NCBI RefSeq assembly: GCF_001578875.1
Contig: NZ_KQ969506.1
Location: 264,378-310,871 of the forward strand
Direction: 5' to 3'
Origin: Streptococcus sp. DD13
GTDB taxonomy: Bacteria; Bacillota; Bacilli; Lactobacillales; Streptococcaceae
DNA: 46,494 bases
Shown: positions 26,140-34,368 of the stretch, in pieces
How the letters are laid out: every line of letters begins with the position of its first letter
Position numbering within the stretch: the first letter of the stretch is position 1
Position numbers and translations under genes: made by a program
Notes under the pieces: generated by a model
The model's database searches: none
Told to the model about the DNA's origin: nothing
The model's input: only the letters and a program-made list of their open reading frames with translations

Positions 26140-26634
26140 CTAGTCCGTCTCAGGAGAAGCCAAGAGTTTCTGGATACTGGATGCGATCTCTTCAGGGAGT
26201 GTCTTGGATGAAAAGCGCTGGACCACCTGTCCTTCTTGGTTGACCAGGAATTTTGCAAAATTCCATTCAATTCGCTTTCCTAGAGGACCCGATGCCTGGT
26301 CTTTTAGCCACTGATAGAGGGGGTCGGTCTCTGCTCCATTCACTTTGATCTTTGCAAAGCGCGGAAAGGTGGTAGCGTAGTGGAGGCTACAAAAGCTATT
26401 GATTTCTTCCGCACTACCAGGTGCTTGTCCCATAAATTGATTGCAGGGGAAATCCAAAATTTCAAATCCTTGGTCCTGAAACTGGTCGTAAAGAGACTGT
26501 AATCCTTCATATTGAGGAGTGAGGCCGCAACCTGTCGCTGTATTGACTAAGAGTAGCACCTTTCCTTGGAAGTTGGAAAGGGGAAAAGCCTGGTTGGCTT
26601 GATCCATCACGGTAAAATCATAAATGCTCGTCAT
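26140..26634 (-). CDS. Glutathione peroxidase-family thiol peroxidase
   Basis: Reduces hydrogen peroxide or lipid hydroperoxides in the cytosol; bacterial members often use thioredoxin rather than glutathione. The 164 residues hold the catalytic tetrad: Cys36 in NTATGCGLTPQ (cysteine, not selenocysteine), Gln70 in FPCNQFMGQ, and Trp124-Asn125 in IEWNFAKFLV. A second Cys64 in FPCNQF is the usual conserved one. Streptococci make much peroxide, so the role fits. It is a single-gene unit with its own extended -10 promoter, an AAGGAG site and its own terminator, convergent with the GDPD gene. Confidence 0.95.
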   Translation of the reverse strand: MTSIYDFTVMDQANQAFPLSNFQGKVLLLVNTATGCGLTPQYEGLQSLYDQFQDQGFEILDFPCNQFMGQAPGSAEEINSFCSLHYATTFPRFAKIKVNGAETDPLYQWLKDQASGPLGKRIEWNFAKFLVNQEGQVVQRFSSKTLPEEIASSIQKLLASPETD

Positions 26635-26669
26635 CAGATTCTCCTTGCTGTTGATTCTTTATTGCTATT

Positions 26670-26678
26670 ATTATACCA
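26670..26678 (-). promoter_or_regulatory. Extended -10 promoter of the glutathione peroxidase gene
   Basis: Minus-strand TGGTATAAT lies 36 bases before the ATG. An AAGGAG ribosome site stands between them. Confidence 0.75.
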
Positions 26679-26763
26679 GTGAAGTTCTCTAAGGTCGAGA
26701 AAAACAAATCGGTTCTTTTCCTTCTTAGCGAGATAAAATAGAAAGGCCTCATTCTAGGTAAAC

Positions 26764-26792
26764 TTGCCTGTCATCGCCAAAAGTAGTATGAT
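26764..26792 (+). promoter_or_regulatory. Promoter of the thioesterase-HAD operon
   Basis: TTGCCT (26764-26769), 17-base spacer, TATGAT (26787-26792). It lies 30 bases upstream of the thioesterase start. Confidence 0.6.
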
Positions 26793-26822
26793 TAAAGGGT
26801 TGTGGTAGGAGGAAAGAAAAGG

Positions 26823-27227
26823 ATGAAAGATATTCATTTTGATGCTATTTCGGCATTTGAAAACTATGAAATCAAAGAAATGAGAGATGGACGTGTGGTT
26901 GTGACGACAAAGGTCGTGGATTCATCCCTTAATTACTACGGGAATGCGCATGGTGGCTATCTATTTACCCTATGTGATCAGATTTCTGGTCTAGTCGTGG
27001 TTTCTCAGGGGGTAGATGGCGTGACCCTCCAGTCTTCGATTAACTACCTCAAGGCTGGAAAGTTGGGGGATATCTTGACCATCACAGGGGTTTGTGTGCA
27101 TAGTGGACGGACTACCCGCGTGGTGGACGTTGAGATCCATAATCAAGATGGAGTCAATGTTTGCAAGGCCACTTTTACCATGTTTGTTACAGGAGAAAGA
27201 CTAGAAAATGCCCAAGTTCGCATATAA
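26823..27227 (+). CDS. PaaI-type hot-dog thioesterase
   Basis: The 134-residue single hot-dog protein is of the PaaI/YdiI-like acyl-CoA thioesterase family. The signature NAHGGYLFTLCDQISG (about residues 41-56) carries the catalytic HGG and the helix-borne Asp. LQSSINYLKAG and GRTTRVVDVEI follow, as in the family. It is probably active as a tetramer on an aromatic or acyl-CoA; the substrate is not known. I chose the ATG at 26823, after TAGGAGGAAAG; a GTG at 26802 lies before that ribosome site. The end overlaps the next HAD gene by 20 bases. Confidence 0.88.
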   Translation: MKDIHFDAISAFENYEIKEMRDGRVVVTTKVVDSSLNYYGNAHGGYLFTLCDQISGLVVVSQGVDGVTLQSSINYLKAGKLGDILTITGVCVHSGRTTRVVDVEIHNQDGVNVCKATFTMFVTGERLENAQVRI

Positions 27228-27957
27228 AAACTACCTATTTGATTTTTATGGTACCTTAGTGGATATCCATACAGATGAGGAAGACCCTCTTGTTTGGGAG
27301 CAACTTGCAGCGCTCTACCGTGCCTATGGCATAAACTATAGTGGGGAAGGGTTACATATTGCCTACAAAGATTTGATTGCTAGGGCGGAAAAGGAATTAA
27401 AAAGTCACTTGCAAATCGATTTTCCAGAGCCTGATCTGCGAGTGATCTTTGCCCAGCTCTATCTATCCGGCGAAAAGCAAAAGACCCACCTATCTAAGGG
27501 CGTGAATCTGCGATCTTGGGGGGATTACCTTGCTAATACCTTTCGTATCCTTAGTCGAAAGCGCTTGGCTCCTTACCCTTGTACCCATGAGACCTTGGAG
27601 AAGTTGAAAAAGAAAGGAGCTAGGCTTTTCTTGCTGTCCAATGCTCAAGCTTCTTTCACTCAGTCGGAAATTGATCTGACAGCTTGTCGTCCATTTTTTG
27701 AGAAGATTTATCTCTCTTCCGATTACCAGATGCGCAAGCCTCAAGCAGACCTTTACCGTCGTGTCCTAGCGGAAAATCATCTAGAGGTATCCGAAACGGT
27801 CATGGTTGGCAATGACCTTTTTACCGATATGGCTGGAGCAGGCGCTATTGGTTTGGATGGAATTTTGTTGAACACTTTTCCTTATTCTGAGGATCAGTTG
27901 CATCATCTGAACCCAATGAATCATCCAGTTATTCGGAATATTTCAGAATTAGGCTAA
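27208..27957 (+). CDS. HAD hydrolase with dehalogenase-like motif I
   Basis: HAD subfamily IA protein of 249 residues. Motif I is FDFYGTLVD (about residues 11-19): the nucleophile Asp is present, but the second acid of DxD is Tyr, as in haloacid dehalogenases (DxYGT), not in ordinary phosphatases. Motif II is LLSNAQ, motif III is RKPQADLYRRVL and motif IV is MVGNDLFTDMAGA. YjjG-like nucleotidases are relatives by overall order. Phosphatase activity may be weak or the chemistry different; the substrate is unknown. The gene starts inside the thioesterase gene, so both are on one message. About 80 bases separate it from the SseB-like gene. Confidence 0.85.
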   Translation: MPKFAYKNYLFDFYGTLVDIHTDEEDPLVWEQLAALYRAYGINYSGEGLHIAYKDLIARAEKELKSHLQIDFPEPDLRVIFAQLYLSGEKQKTHLSKGVNLRSWGDYLANTFRILSRKRLAPYPCTHETLEKLKKKGARLFLLSNAQASFTQSEIDLTACRPFFEKIYLSSDYQMRKPQADLYRRVLAENHLEVSETVMVGNDLFTDMAGAGAIGLDGILLNTFPYSEDQLHHLNPMNHPVIRNISELG

Positions 27958-28038
27958 TGGTCTAAAGGATAATGGCAAGATGCAGATCCATCCTTCAGTG
28001 GACAGACATCATGATAGAAGAAAAGAGAAAGAATAGAT

Positions 28039-29112
28039 ATGGGAGTATTTGATTTTTTACGAAAGAAGCCATCCAAAGAGGCTGTTTCTCGTCCAGACCA
28101 AGGTATTGAAGCTTACGACGACTATCTAAATCAGATTGGGGAGTACTATGTCGCCTTTAAAGAATTAGACTTGTCGGAAGAGGATTTTAAGGAAGCAAGG
28201 GTAACCGATCTAGCTGAAGCTTGGCGGCTCTTTATATGGTTTTTAAAAGAGCGTGTCGGGATGGACCAGCTGACGGAAGAGCAGTTGGCCATAGCCAATC
28301 AGAGGATTCGTCGACTGGCTGAAGTGTTAACGCAAAAGATCCTTGAGCTAGACCATCTCTATTGCCTGTATCATCGAAATACCGATGAGCCGGCCCTCTT
28401 TAGCCAGCTAACGGTGTTAGAGGATGGACGACGGTCTTCCTCAGAGCCGATGATTCGGATTTTTACTGATCGAGATTTGGAAGTGGCGGCTTCCTATCCA
28501 GAGGACCAATTTTCCATTGTCAAAATCGACCGAGCAGATGGTCAAGGAATTCTGAATTTTCTCCATCATGCTTTTTATATCGACGGTGCGATGGGGATTG
28601 AATTGGGATCAGATGCGGTCTCCATAGCGTCTTCAAAATTACTAGAAGAGCCCGACTTCAGTCACTTACCAGAGGTCCAACGGCCTATTCATAACCCGTC
28701 GATCATGCGGTGGTTGCTTTTAATGGCACAGTTAGGGGATGTTAGAGAGCACCCTGAAAGTCAAGGAGACTATGCTCATTATCATTATCTGATGCGCCAG
28801 AACCTAGCAGAGGCACGTTTCTTGGTTCCGAGCCAGGTGGATGGACTCTCCTATGATGAGGAGGGGAATGCTGTTTTGTCTCAAGGAAGTAGCCTTGCTC
28901 TCGTCACCATGGATGGAAGAGGAAAGCGCAAGGCCATACAGATGTTTACCGATTGGAATCAATTTCGAAAGCGTTACGATCTTGATTATGACGGCTGGAT
29001 GATGACGATTGCGGAGATCATTGATCACTATGATGTCACGATCAATCCAAATCCAGACTTTCCCTACTTGGGGATCTATCTAGACCAAGAAGCCTTTCAG
29101 GAACTAATCTAA
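28039..29112 (+). CDS. SseB-like domain protein
   Basis: The 357-residue protein has no signal or membrane segment. The N-terminal half is helical and charged (MGVFDFLRKKPSKE onward). The C-terminal half, from about residue 255 (NLAEARFLVPSQVDG) through ALVTMDGRGKRKAIQMFTDWNQFRKRY, resembles the SseB N-terminal domain found in proteins of unknown role. A similar, weaker segment near residues 110-170 (DEPALFSQLTVLED, MIRIFTDRDLEVAA) may be a second copy of the same fold. GAAAGAAT is a modest ribosome site. It ends just before a bidirectional terminator and is convergent with the sensor kinase gene. I do not assign a function. Confidence 0.7.
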   Translation: MGVFDFLRKKPSKEAVSRPDQGIEAYDDYLNQIGEYYVAFKELDLSEEDFKEARVTDLAEAWRLFIWFLKERVGMDQLTEEQLAIANQRIRRLAEVLTQKILELDHLYCLYHRNTDEPALFSQLTVLEDGRRSSSEPMIRIFTDRDLEVAASYPEDQFSIVKIDRADGQGILNFLHHAFYIDGAMGIELGSDAVSIASSKLLEEPDFSHLPEVQRPIHNPSIMRWLLLMAQLGDVREHPESQGDYAHYHYLMRQNLAEARFLVPSQVDGLSYDEEGNAVLSQGSSLALVTMDGRGKRKAIQMFTDWNQFRKRYDLDYDGWMMTIAEIIDHYDVTINPNPDFPYLGIYLDQEAFQELI

Positions 29113-29166
29113 AGAATGGCGTACACAGCCTGTAAGGATTGGATTTTTCATGAGTATAGAAGGATC

Positions 29167-29201
29167 AAAAAATCTCTTTCTCATCCGGGAAAGAGATTTT
29201 T
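29167..29201. terminator. Bidirectional terminator between SseB-like gene and kinase gene
   Basis: AAAAATCTCTTTC (29168-29180) pairs with GAAAGAGATTTTT (29189-29201) around an eight-base loop. T runs on both strands mean it can end both convergent transcripts. It touches the stop codon of the kinase gene. Confidence 0.9.
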
Positions 29202-29202
29202 G

Positions 29203-30519
29203 TTATGAGCTGGAATTGGTAGGAATCAAGATTTTTACATGAACCCAATCTCCTTTTTGCCGAAAGGTCATGTGGCCACCATATTTTTTGGCGATGTAAT
29301 CCATACTCTTTAAACCATAGCCATGAGCCTCTTTGTCTTTTTTTGAAGTAGTTGGGAAATCAGCTAGATGATCCTGCAGATGGTGAGGAAAATAGTTGTC
29401 AAAACGAAAGACCATAAACTGACTGTAAGGGGCGATTTTTACAGTGATCAGCCGTTGATCCAGGTTAGAAATCTTTTCCACTGCCTCGATAGCATTGTCA
29501 ATAGCATTGCCAATGAGGGTCGATAAATCAATCACATCCATGAAATCTAGACCAGCACCATTCACGAGACAGGTGAAATTGATATCATTGTGCAAACAGT
29601 AGTGGTTTTTCTGGGTTAAAATGGTGTCCAAAACGGGATTTCCAGTGTTAACCTTGGCTTCAAAATTTTGAATGGCTTCATTAATCTCGCTGAAGTACCG
29701 TTGTCTACGTTTATGATCAGCTTCTTGTTCTAAAATGGCTAATTGATGCTTGAGATCATGGACTTTACGACCAATCATTTCACTATTTTCTTGGTAAGCT
29801 TGGTATTGCTTGTACTGGAGTTGAAACATTGAATGAATAGAGGTTAGTTCTTCTTTGAGATAGCGCTCATGCTGCAAGGTCTCCTGGGTCAGTAATAGTA
29901 AAATTCCGGAGACATTGATCGTCGTCCGTAAAATAAAAATGCTCGTCGAGTCTCTGAATTGCTCCGTATGGTTGAGCAGAAAGCCAGAGTTGGAAAGAAC
30001 GAAAATTGCTAATGAGGTGAAACAGGCGGTGTAGACATCGCGTATTTCAATGATCGATTCTAAATCACTCGTCGAGAGCTTTCGGTTTTGCCAATAGAGG
30101 ATGGATAATGTCAATCCGCCAAATAGGAACATAAAGCTGGCTTGACTCCATCCTGAGTCATAAGGGCTTTTATAAAGAAGAAGGCAGTAGAGATGCCAGG
30201 AGACAGAAGCCACAAGCTCTGCTGCGATAAAGGATTTAGCCGTTTGATACAGCTGCAGGGAGAGCTTTGAGACGCCTAAGAGCCGAATAGAGAGAAACAT
30301 CCAGACAATATTTAGGAGGATTCCTGGAATCCAGAAAATTAAAGGGAGTTGTCCTGCAAACAATTGGAGGATCATCTGAGCGCATAAGAGGATCAAAATC
30401 CGAAGGAGACCCTTTTTAAGCCCCAGATGCTTCAGGGAATCCATGGCGATGATGCAGCAGGCGGCACTTTCGGCTAAGGCTGTGTAGATGCGCGGAATAT
30501 CAGGAAAAGTGTTCATCAT
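29203..30519 (-). CDS. AgrC/HPK10-like sensor histidine kinase
   Basis: Membrane sensor of 438 residues. The first 210 residues have six or seven hydrophobic helices with little extracellular loop, as in peptide-sensing kinases of the AgrC/ComD/BlpH group. A coiled region (about 215-250) leads to the phosphoacceptor His254 in KVHDLKHQL. The GHKL ATPase domain carries the N box IGNAIDNAIEAV and the G-box segment GYGLKSMDYIAKKYGG. The classical F box is weak, as is usual for this class. Its ATG overlaps the stop of the response regulator gene (ATGA). No small double-glycine peptide gene or processing protease lies nearby, so the signal is unknown. Confidence 0.93.
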   Translation of the reverse strand: MMNTFPDIPRIYTALAESAACCIIAMDSLKHLGLKKGLLRILILLCAQMILQLFAGQLPLIFWIPGILLNIVWMFLSIRLLGVSKLSLQLYQTAKSFIAAELVASVSWHLYCLLLYKSPYDSGWSQASFMFLFGGLTLSILYWQNRKLSTSDLESIIEIRDVYTACFTSLAIFVLSNSGFLLNHTEQFRDSTSIFILRTTINVSGILLLLTQETLQHERYLKEELTSIHSMFQLQYKQYQAYQENSEMIGRKVHDLKHQLAILEQEADHKRRQRYFSEINEAIQNFEAKVNTGNPVLDTILTQKNHYCLHNDINFTCLVNGAGLDFMDVIDLSTLIGNAIDNAIEAVEKISNLDQRLITVKIAPYSQFMVFRFDNYFPHHLQDHLADFPTTSKKDKEAHGYGLKSMDYIAKKYGGHMTFRQKGDWVHVKILIPTNSSS

Positions 30520-31241
30520 AAGAGGGTATCTCCGATATATTCGGTCAAAGCTTTCATAAAGTCTTTCTTACGAGGGCGACTGACTGGTATGGTATCTCCA
30601 GCTACTGTAATCAGATTTCCTTGCGTTTGTTCCACGTAGGCGAGGTTCACGATAAATCCAGAATTACAGCGGAAAAAGGAGTGACCATCAAGGGAGCTTT
30701 CTAACTTTTTGAGGGTTGTCGTAGTCGTCAAGATTTGCTCTCCATAGTGGATATGGATGGAATGCCCTTCGCTTTCAATGTAGGTAATCTCTGATTGAGG
30801 GATTTTATAGGTTTTGTTCTTGTTTTTAATGTATAAAAACTGTTCCTGCTCTGCATCGGACGGCAGCTTGCGAAGGATTTTTTTGAAATGCTCCTCAAAC
30901 ACAAAGGCAGTCAACGGCTTTAAGAGGAAATCAATGGCATCCACTGAATAGCCCTGGATGGCTACTTGGGAATGGTTGGTCACAAAGACGATCAAGACAT
31001 CGGGGTCGACTTCACGGATTTTTTTGGCGGTTGTCATCCCATCCATAATAGCCATCTCGACATCCAAATAAATGACGTCATATTGACGTTGATAATCACT
31101 GGTAATGCCAAGTCCGTCATTAAAGTAGTGAAGGGAAACAGAGACCCCATGCTCCTTTGCAGCATTTACGATATAGTTGTTTAATTTCTTTTGCTCTTGA
31201 AGTTGGTCTTCGACAATGGCGATATGTATGGTTTGTTTCAT
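30516..31241 (-). CDS. LytTR-family response regulator
   Basis: The 241-residue transcription factor has a receiver domain (1-125) with Glu11-Asp12, phosphoacceptor Asp60 in IYLDVEMAIMDG, Thr88 and Lys108. A LytTR DNA-binding domain follows (about 140-238: YIKNKNKTYKIPQSEITYIES, FFRCNSGFIVNLAYVEQ and PVSRPRKKDF). These regulators, such as AgrA, ComE and BlpR, bind pairs of 9-bp half-sites about two helical turns apart. Exactly such a pair lies 43 bases upstream of this gene, between it and the GH3 operon. It is co-transcribed with the sensor kinase. AAAGGA precedes the ATG. Confidence 0.95.
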   Translation of the reverse strand: MKQTIHIAIVEDQLQEQKKLNNYIVNAAKEHGVSVSLHYFNDGLGITSDYQRQYDVIYLDVEMAIMDGMTTAKKIREVDPDVLIVFVTNHSQVAIQGYSVDAIDFLLKPLTAFVFEEHFKKILRKLPSDAEQEQFLYIKNKNKTYKIPQSEITYIESEGHSIHIHYGEQILTTTTTLKKLESSLDGHSFFRCNSGFIVNLAYVEQTQGNLITVAGDTIPVSRPRKKDFMKALTEYIGDTLL

Positions 31242-31248
31242 ATCCTTT

Positions 31249-31278
31249 AGTATAGCATGAATTGACTCATTTTAACAA
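31249..31278 (-). promoter_or_regulatory. Promoter of the two-component genes
   Basis: On the minus strand TTGTTA (31278-31273), an 18-base spacer and TATACT (31254-31249). The upstream edge is only 5 bases from the nearer LytTR half-site, so the same sites could adjust this promoter too. Confidence 0.55.
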
Positions 31279-31283
31279 AATGA

Positions 31284-31313
31284 ACAGGTTATGCAGATAA
31301 ATGAACAGTTTAT
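31284..31313. promoter_or_regulatory. Paired LytTR-type binding sites
   Basis: Two direct repeats within AAATGAACAGGTTATG and AAATGAACAGTTTATG place ACAGGTTAT at 31284-31292 and ACAGTTTAT at 31305-31313. They are 21 bases apart, two helical turns. The second fits the LytTR half-site consensus (W M M G T T N R K) at all positions; the first differs at one. The downstream edge is about 10 bases from the -35 position of the GH3 promoter, the usual place for an activator of the ComE/AgrA type. Confidence 0.78.
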
Positions 31314-31323
31314 GAAGAAAGGG

Positions 31324-31352
31324 TTTTCTTTTCATTGATTTGTCGCTATACT
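31324..31352 (+). promoter_or_regulatory. Activator-dependent promoter of the GH3-GtrA-GH3 operon
   Basis: TATACT (31347-31352) is a fair -10, but the expected -35 at 31324-31329 reads TTTTCT, far from consensus. That pattern, together with the LytTR sites just upstream, suggests it needs an activator. An AGGAGG ribosome site precedes the ATG at 31394. Confidence 0.55.
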
Positions 31353-31393
31353 AAAAACAAGAAAGGGCTTACAAAGTCAAATAGGAGGTTCTC

Positions 31394-34327
31394 ATGATCA
31401 ATCGAAATCAACAAAGAAGTCTACTCGCAGTGATTGTGTCCATGTCCTTTATTGGTTCACCCGTGTCTGCTGCAGATACCTATCCAAGTAGCTATCAGTC
31501 CTGGGATGCTGAAACAGTTGTTCGCTACACGCTTGTCTTAGCGACCATTGCAGTCGTAGCTGCTATCGTTTTCGGGATTTACCGTATTGTCAAAATCAAA
31601 TCCCTGAAGTCGCTCAAACGCCGGATTAGTTTTGGACTGTCTGCCTTACTAGGGATCCTTGTCATTGCTGCTAATGTTGCAGTAAGTGCGTATACCAATG
31701 TCATCGATGCTTATTTTGCACCCAGTTATGCAGATCAAGCAGCCATAAAGGAGACAAGTGCTGTTTCAAGAAAGTTGGTCTCATCGATCCAGGAAGAAGG
31801 AAGCGTCTTACTCGAAAATAAAAACAAGGCTCTTCCATTAAAGGATGAAACGAAAGTCAATGTATTTGGAATCTCATCCGTAAAATTGACCTATGGCGGG
31901 TCAGGGTCAGGAGCAGCCGATGAGTCGCAAAACGTCGACTTACAAACATCTCTCAAAGATGCAGGATTCGAGGTCAATGATGAATTAACAGACTTCTATA
32001 AAAAACACCTGCCGGAAAAGAAAAAAGAGAATGTCTTTTCTTTGAATGGCGGCGATTATAATATCTATGAGCCAGCACAATCTGAATACTCAGAGGACCT
32101 GATGGCCAATGCCAAGAAATTTTCAAATACAGCTATTTTTGTCGTATCACGAAATGGTGGTGAGGGAGCAGACCTTCCTCAGGATATGAAGGATTACAAA
32201 CAAGGGGACGCTGGAAAGCATTACCTTGAGTTGCAAACTGTCGAAAAAGAATTGCTTCAAAAAGTAGAAGAAAATTTTGATAAAGTCATCGTCCTCGTCA
32301 ATTCTTCGAATGCCATGGAGCTTGGCTTCTTAAAAGACTCAAAGGTAGATGCAGCGCTTTGGATCGGGGGACCTGGTGTGACAGGGATGTCTGCTGTAGG
32401 AAAAATCCTGAAAGGGGAAGTCAATCCATCTGGACGATTGGTGGATACTTACGCTTATGATTTGGAAAGCAACCCAACTTTCTTTAATACGGGAGATTTC
32501 ACCTATACCAATACAGGTTATTCGATAAAAGGCATGGATGGTAAGGAGAAAGAGGCCTTTCATCACTTCGTTCATTATCAAGAAGGAATCTATCTTGGCT
32601 ACCGCTACTACGAGACCAGATTTGTCGATAATCAAACTGGTCAAGTGGATGAGTCAAACTACAACCAGACAGTTCAGTACCCATTTGGATATGGTTTAAG
32701 CTATACTAGCTTCAAACAAGAAATGACGGGACTGACAGAAGCCGATGGTAAGATAACCGTCCAAGCTAAACTAACGAATACTGGGGATGTGGCTGGAAAA
32801 GAAGTCGCTCAAGTGTATTTCACAGCCCCATATACCCAAGGAGGCATTGAAAAATCTCATGTCGTTTTGGCTGGATTTGCTAAAACAAAGGATTTGGCAC
32901 CAGGGGAGTCACAAACCCTCAATATCGAATTTAACCGGGATGATCTTGCATCTTATGATTACAAAAATGCCAAGGCTTATGTCCTTGATAAGGGAGATTA
33001 TCAGATTAAATTGATGAATAATGCCCATCAAGTATTGGATAGCAAGACGTATACCGTGGCACAAACAGAAATCCGCAACCAACGTTCAACTGATAAACAA
33101 GCTGTGACCAATCAGTTTGACGATGCCGCAGGAGATGTGAGTTATGCAAGCCGTGCAGACTGGGCTGGAACACTGCCAACCAAACGAACAGAAAATAAGA
33201 AAGCTACTGAAACTCAAATCAAAGAACTAGACGTCAAAAACGACCGCGTATCGGATTCGGGTGCAAAAGCCAGTGAAGCAACCGGTCAAAAAGGAGATCT
33301 TCGCCTTCTTGACCTAAAAGATGCAGACTATGATGATCCGCGCTGGGACAAGTTATTGGATCAAATGTCTACTGCTGAAATGGCTAAATTGATTGGCTAT
33401 GGCGGATATACGACGGGTGCGGTAGCATCTGTAGACAAGCCAGCCACTCTGGACATCGATGGGCCTGCTGGAGTAAACGGAATTTTCCAAAATATCCACG
33501 GCGTCCAATACAACTCCGAAGTGGTGGTGGCTTCTACTTGGAACACAGAATTGGCAAAAGAGATGGGAGATGCCTTTGCAAAAGAAGCAAAAGCACATGG
33601 TGTGGTCGGTCTGTATGGTCCTGCGGTCAACATCCACCGTTCACCATTCTCTGGTCGAAACTTTGAGTACTATTCTGAAGATCCAACGATTTCTGGTAAA
33701 ATGGCTTCAGCTTTGTCTCAAGCCGCACTTAAAAATGGCGTTTATACCTATACCAAACACTTTGCCTTGAATGATCAAGAAGACAACCGGATCGGTGTGG
33801 CCACTTGGGCGAATGAACAAGCCATCCGTGAAATTTACCTTAAAGCATTTGAAATTCCTGTAAAAGATGGTGGTTCAACAGCTATTATGTCCGCCTTTAA
33901 CCGCTTAGGGACTCTTTGGGCTGGTGGTAATAAAGCTTTGTTACAAACTGTCTTGCGCGATGAATGGGGCTTTAAAGGAATGGTCATCACGGACTACTTT
34001 ATGCCAGGTTCTTATATGAGTTCTGATCAGGCTATTCGTGCTGGTGGTGACTTGATGCTCTCTACTCTAGGGGCTCTTCCATCTGAAAAGTCAACTGGAA
34101 CAGAAGAAGGTCAAGCGGCCTTACGCAAAGCAAGCAAGAATATCTTGTACACCGTCGCTCACTCAGCAGCCTTTGACCTTTATTCACCGAAGACAAAATG
34201 GTGGTTAGTGATCTTGATCGTGGTGAATCTACTTCTAGTTGCCTTGACAGCCTTTGGCTTAATCAAATCAACAGCTAGAAAAGCAGAAAAAACAGTTCAG
34301 AAAGAAAAAAGTAGCAAATTAGGATAG
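31394..34327 (+). CDS. Membrane-anchored GH3 beta-glucosidase with permuted domain order
   Basis: Glycoside hydrolase family 3 protein of 977 residues. It begins with a signal-like hydrophobic stretch (about 7-26) and two further helices (43-64, 79-100), and has a last helix at about 935-957. The catalytic parts are in reverse order to the normal family. The GH3 C-domain comes first (about 130-365) with the probable acid/base Glu257 in RNGGEGADLP. A fibronectin-III-like domain (about 430-560) and a low-complexity linker follow. The (beta/alpha)8 barrel then runs from about 640 to 905, with KHFALNDQE and nucleophile Asp867 in VITDYF. Both catalytic residues are present, so it should be active on the outer face. 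The substrate is unknown. It is first gene of the operon with gtrA-like and GH3 genes. Confidence 0.9.
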   Translation: MINRNQQRSLLAVIVSMSFIGSPVSAADTYPSSYQSWDAETVVRYTLVLATIAVVAAIVFGIYRIVKIKSLKSLKRRISFGLSALLGILVIAANVAVSAYTNVIDAYFAPSYADQAAIKETSAVSRKLVSSIQEEGSVLLENKNKALPLKDETKVNVFGISSVKLTYGGSGSGAADESQNVDLQTSLKDAGFEVNDELTDFYKKHLPEKKKENVFSLNGGDYNIYEPAQSEYSEDLMANAKKFSNTAIFVVSRNGGEGADLPQDMKDYKQGDAGKHYLELQTVEKELLQKVEENFDKVIVLVNSSNAMELGFLKDSKVDAALWIGGPGVTGMSAVGKILKGEVNPSGRLVDTYAYDLESNPTFFNTGDFTYTNTGYSIKGMDGKEKEAFHHFVHYQEGIYLGYRYYETRFVDNQTGQVDESNYNQTVQYPFGYGLSYTSFKQEMTGLTEADGKITVQAKLTNTGDVAGKEVAQVYFTAPYTQGGIEKSHVVLAGFAKTKDLAPGESQTLNIEFNRDDLASYDYKNAKAYVLDKGDYQIKLMNNAHQVLDSKTYTVAQTEIRNQRSTDKQAVTNQFDDAAGDVSYASRADWAGTLPTKRTENKKATETQIKELDVKNDRVSDSGAKASEATGQKGDLRLLDLKDADYDDPRWDKLLDQMSTAEMAKLIGYGGYTTGAVASVDKPATLDIDGPAGVNGIFQNIHGVQYNSEVVVASTWNTELAKEMGDAFAKEAKAHGVVGLYGPAVNIHRSPFSGRNFEYYSEDPTISGKMASALSQAALKNGVYTYTKHFALNDQEDNRIGVATWANEQAIREIYLKAFEIPVKDGGSTAIMSAFNRLGTLWAGGNKALLQTVLRDEWGFKGMVITDYFMPGSYMSSDQAIRAGGDLMLSTLGALPSEKSTGTEEGQAALRKASKNILYTVAHSAAFDLYSPKTKWWLVILIVVNLLLVALTAFGLIKSTARKAEKTVQKEKSSKLG

Positions 34328-34368
34328 GGAGGAGTTTTCCTCCTTGTCTCTTTTTAAAGGAGAAGGGT

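Noticed and set aside
31242-31393. Pheromone peptide gene near the LytTR system
   Set aside because: No short frame with a double-glycine leader or AgrD-like sequence was found between or beside the genes.
32339-33637. Antisense frames within the permuted GH3 gene
   Set aside because: Shadows of a gene with clear catalytic motifs on the plus strand.
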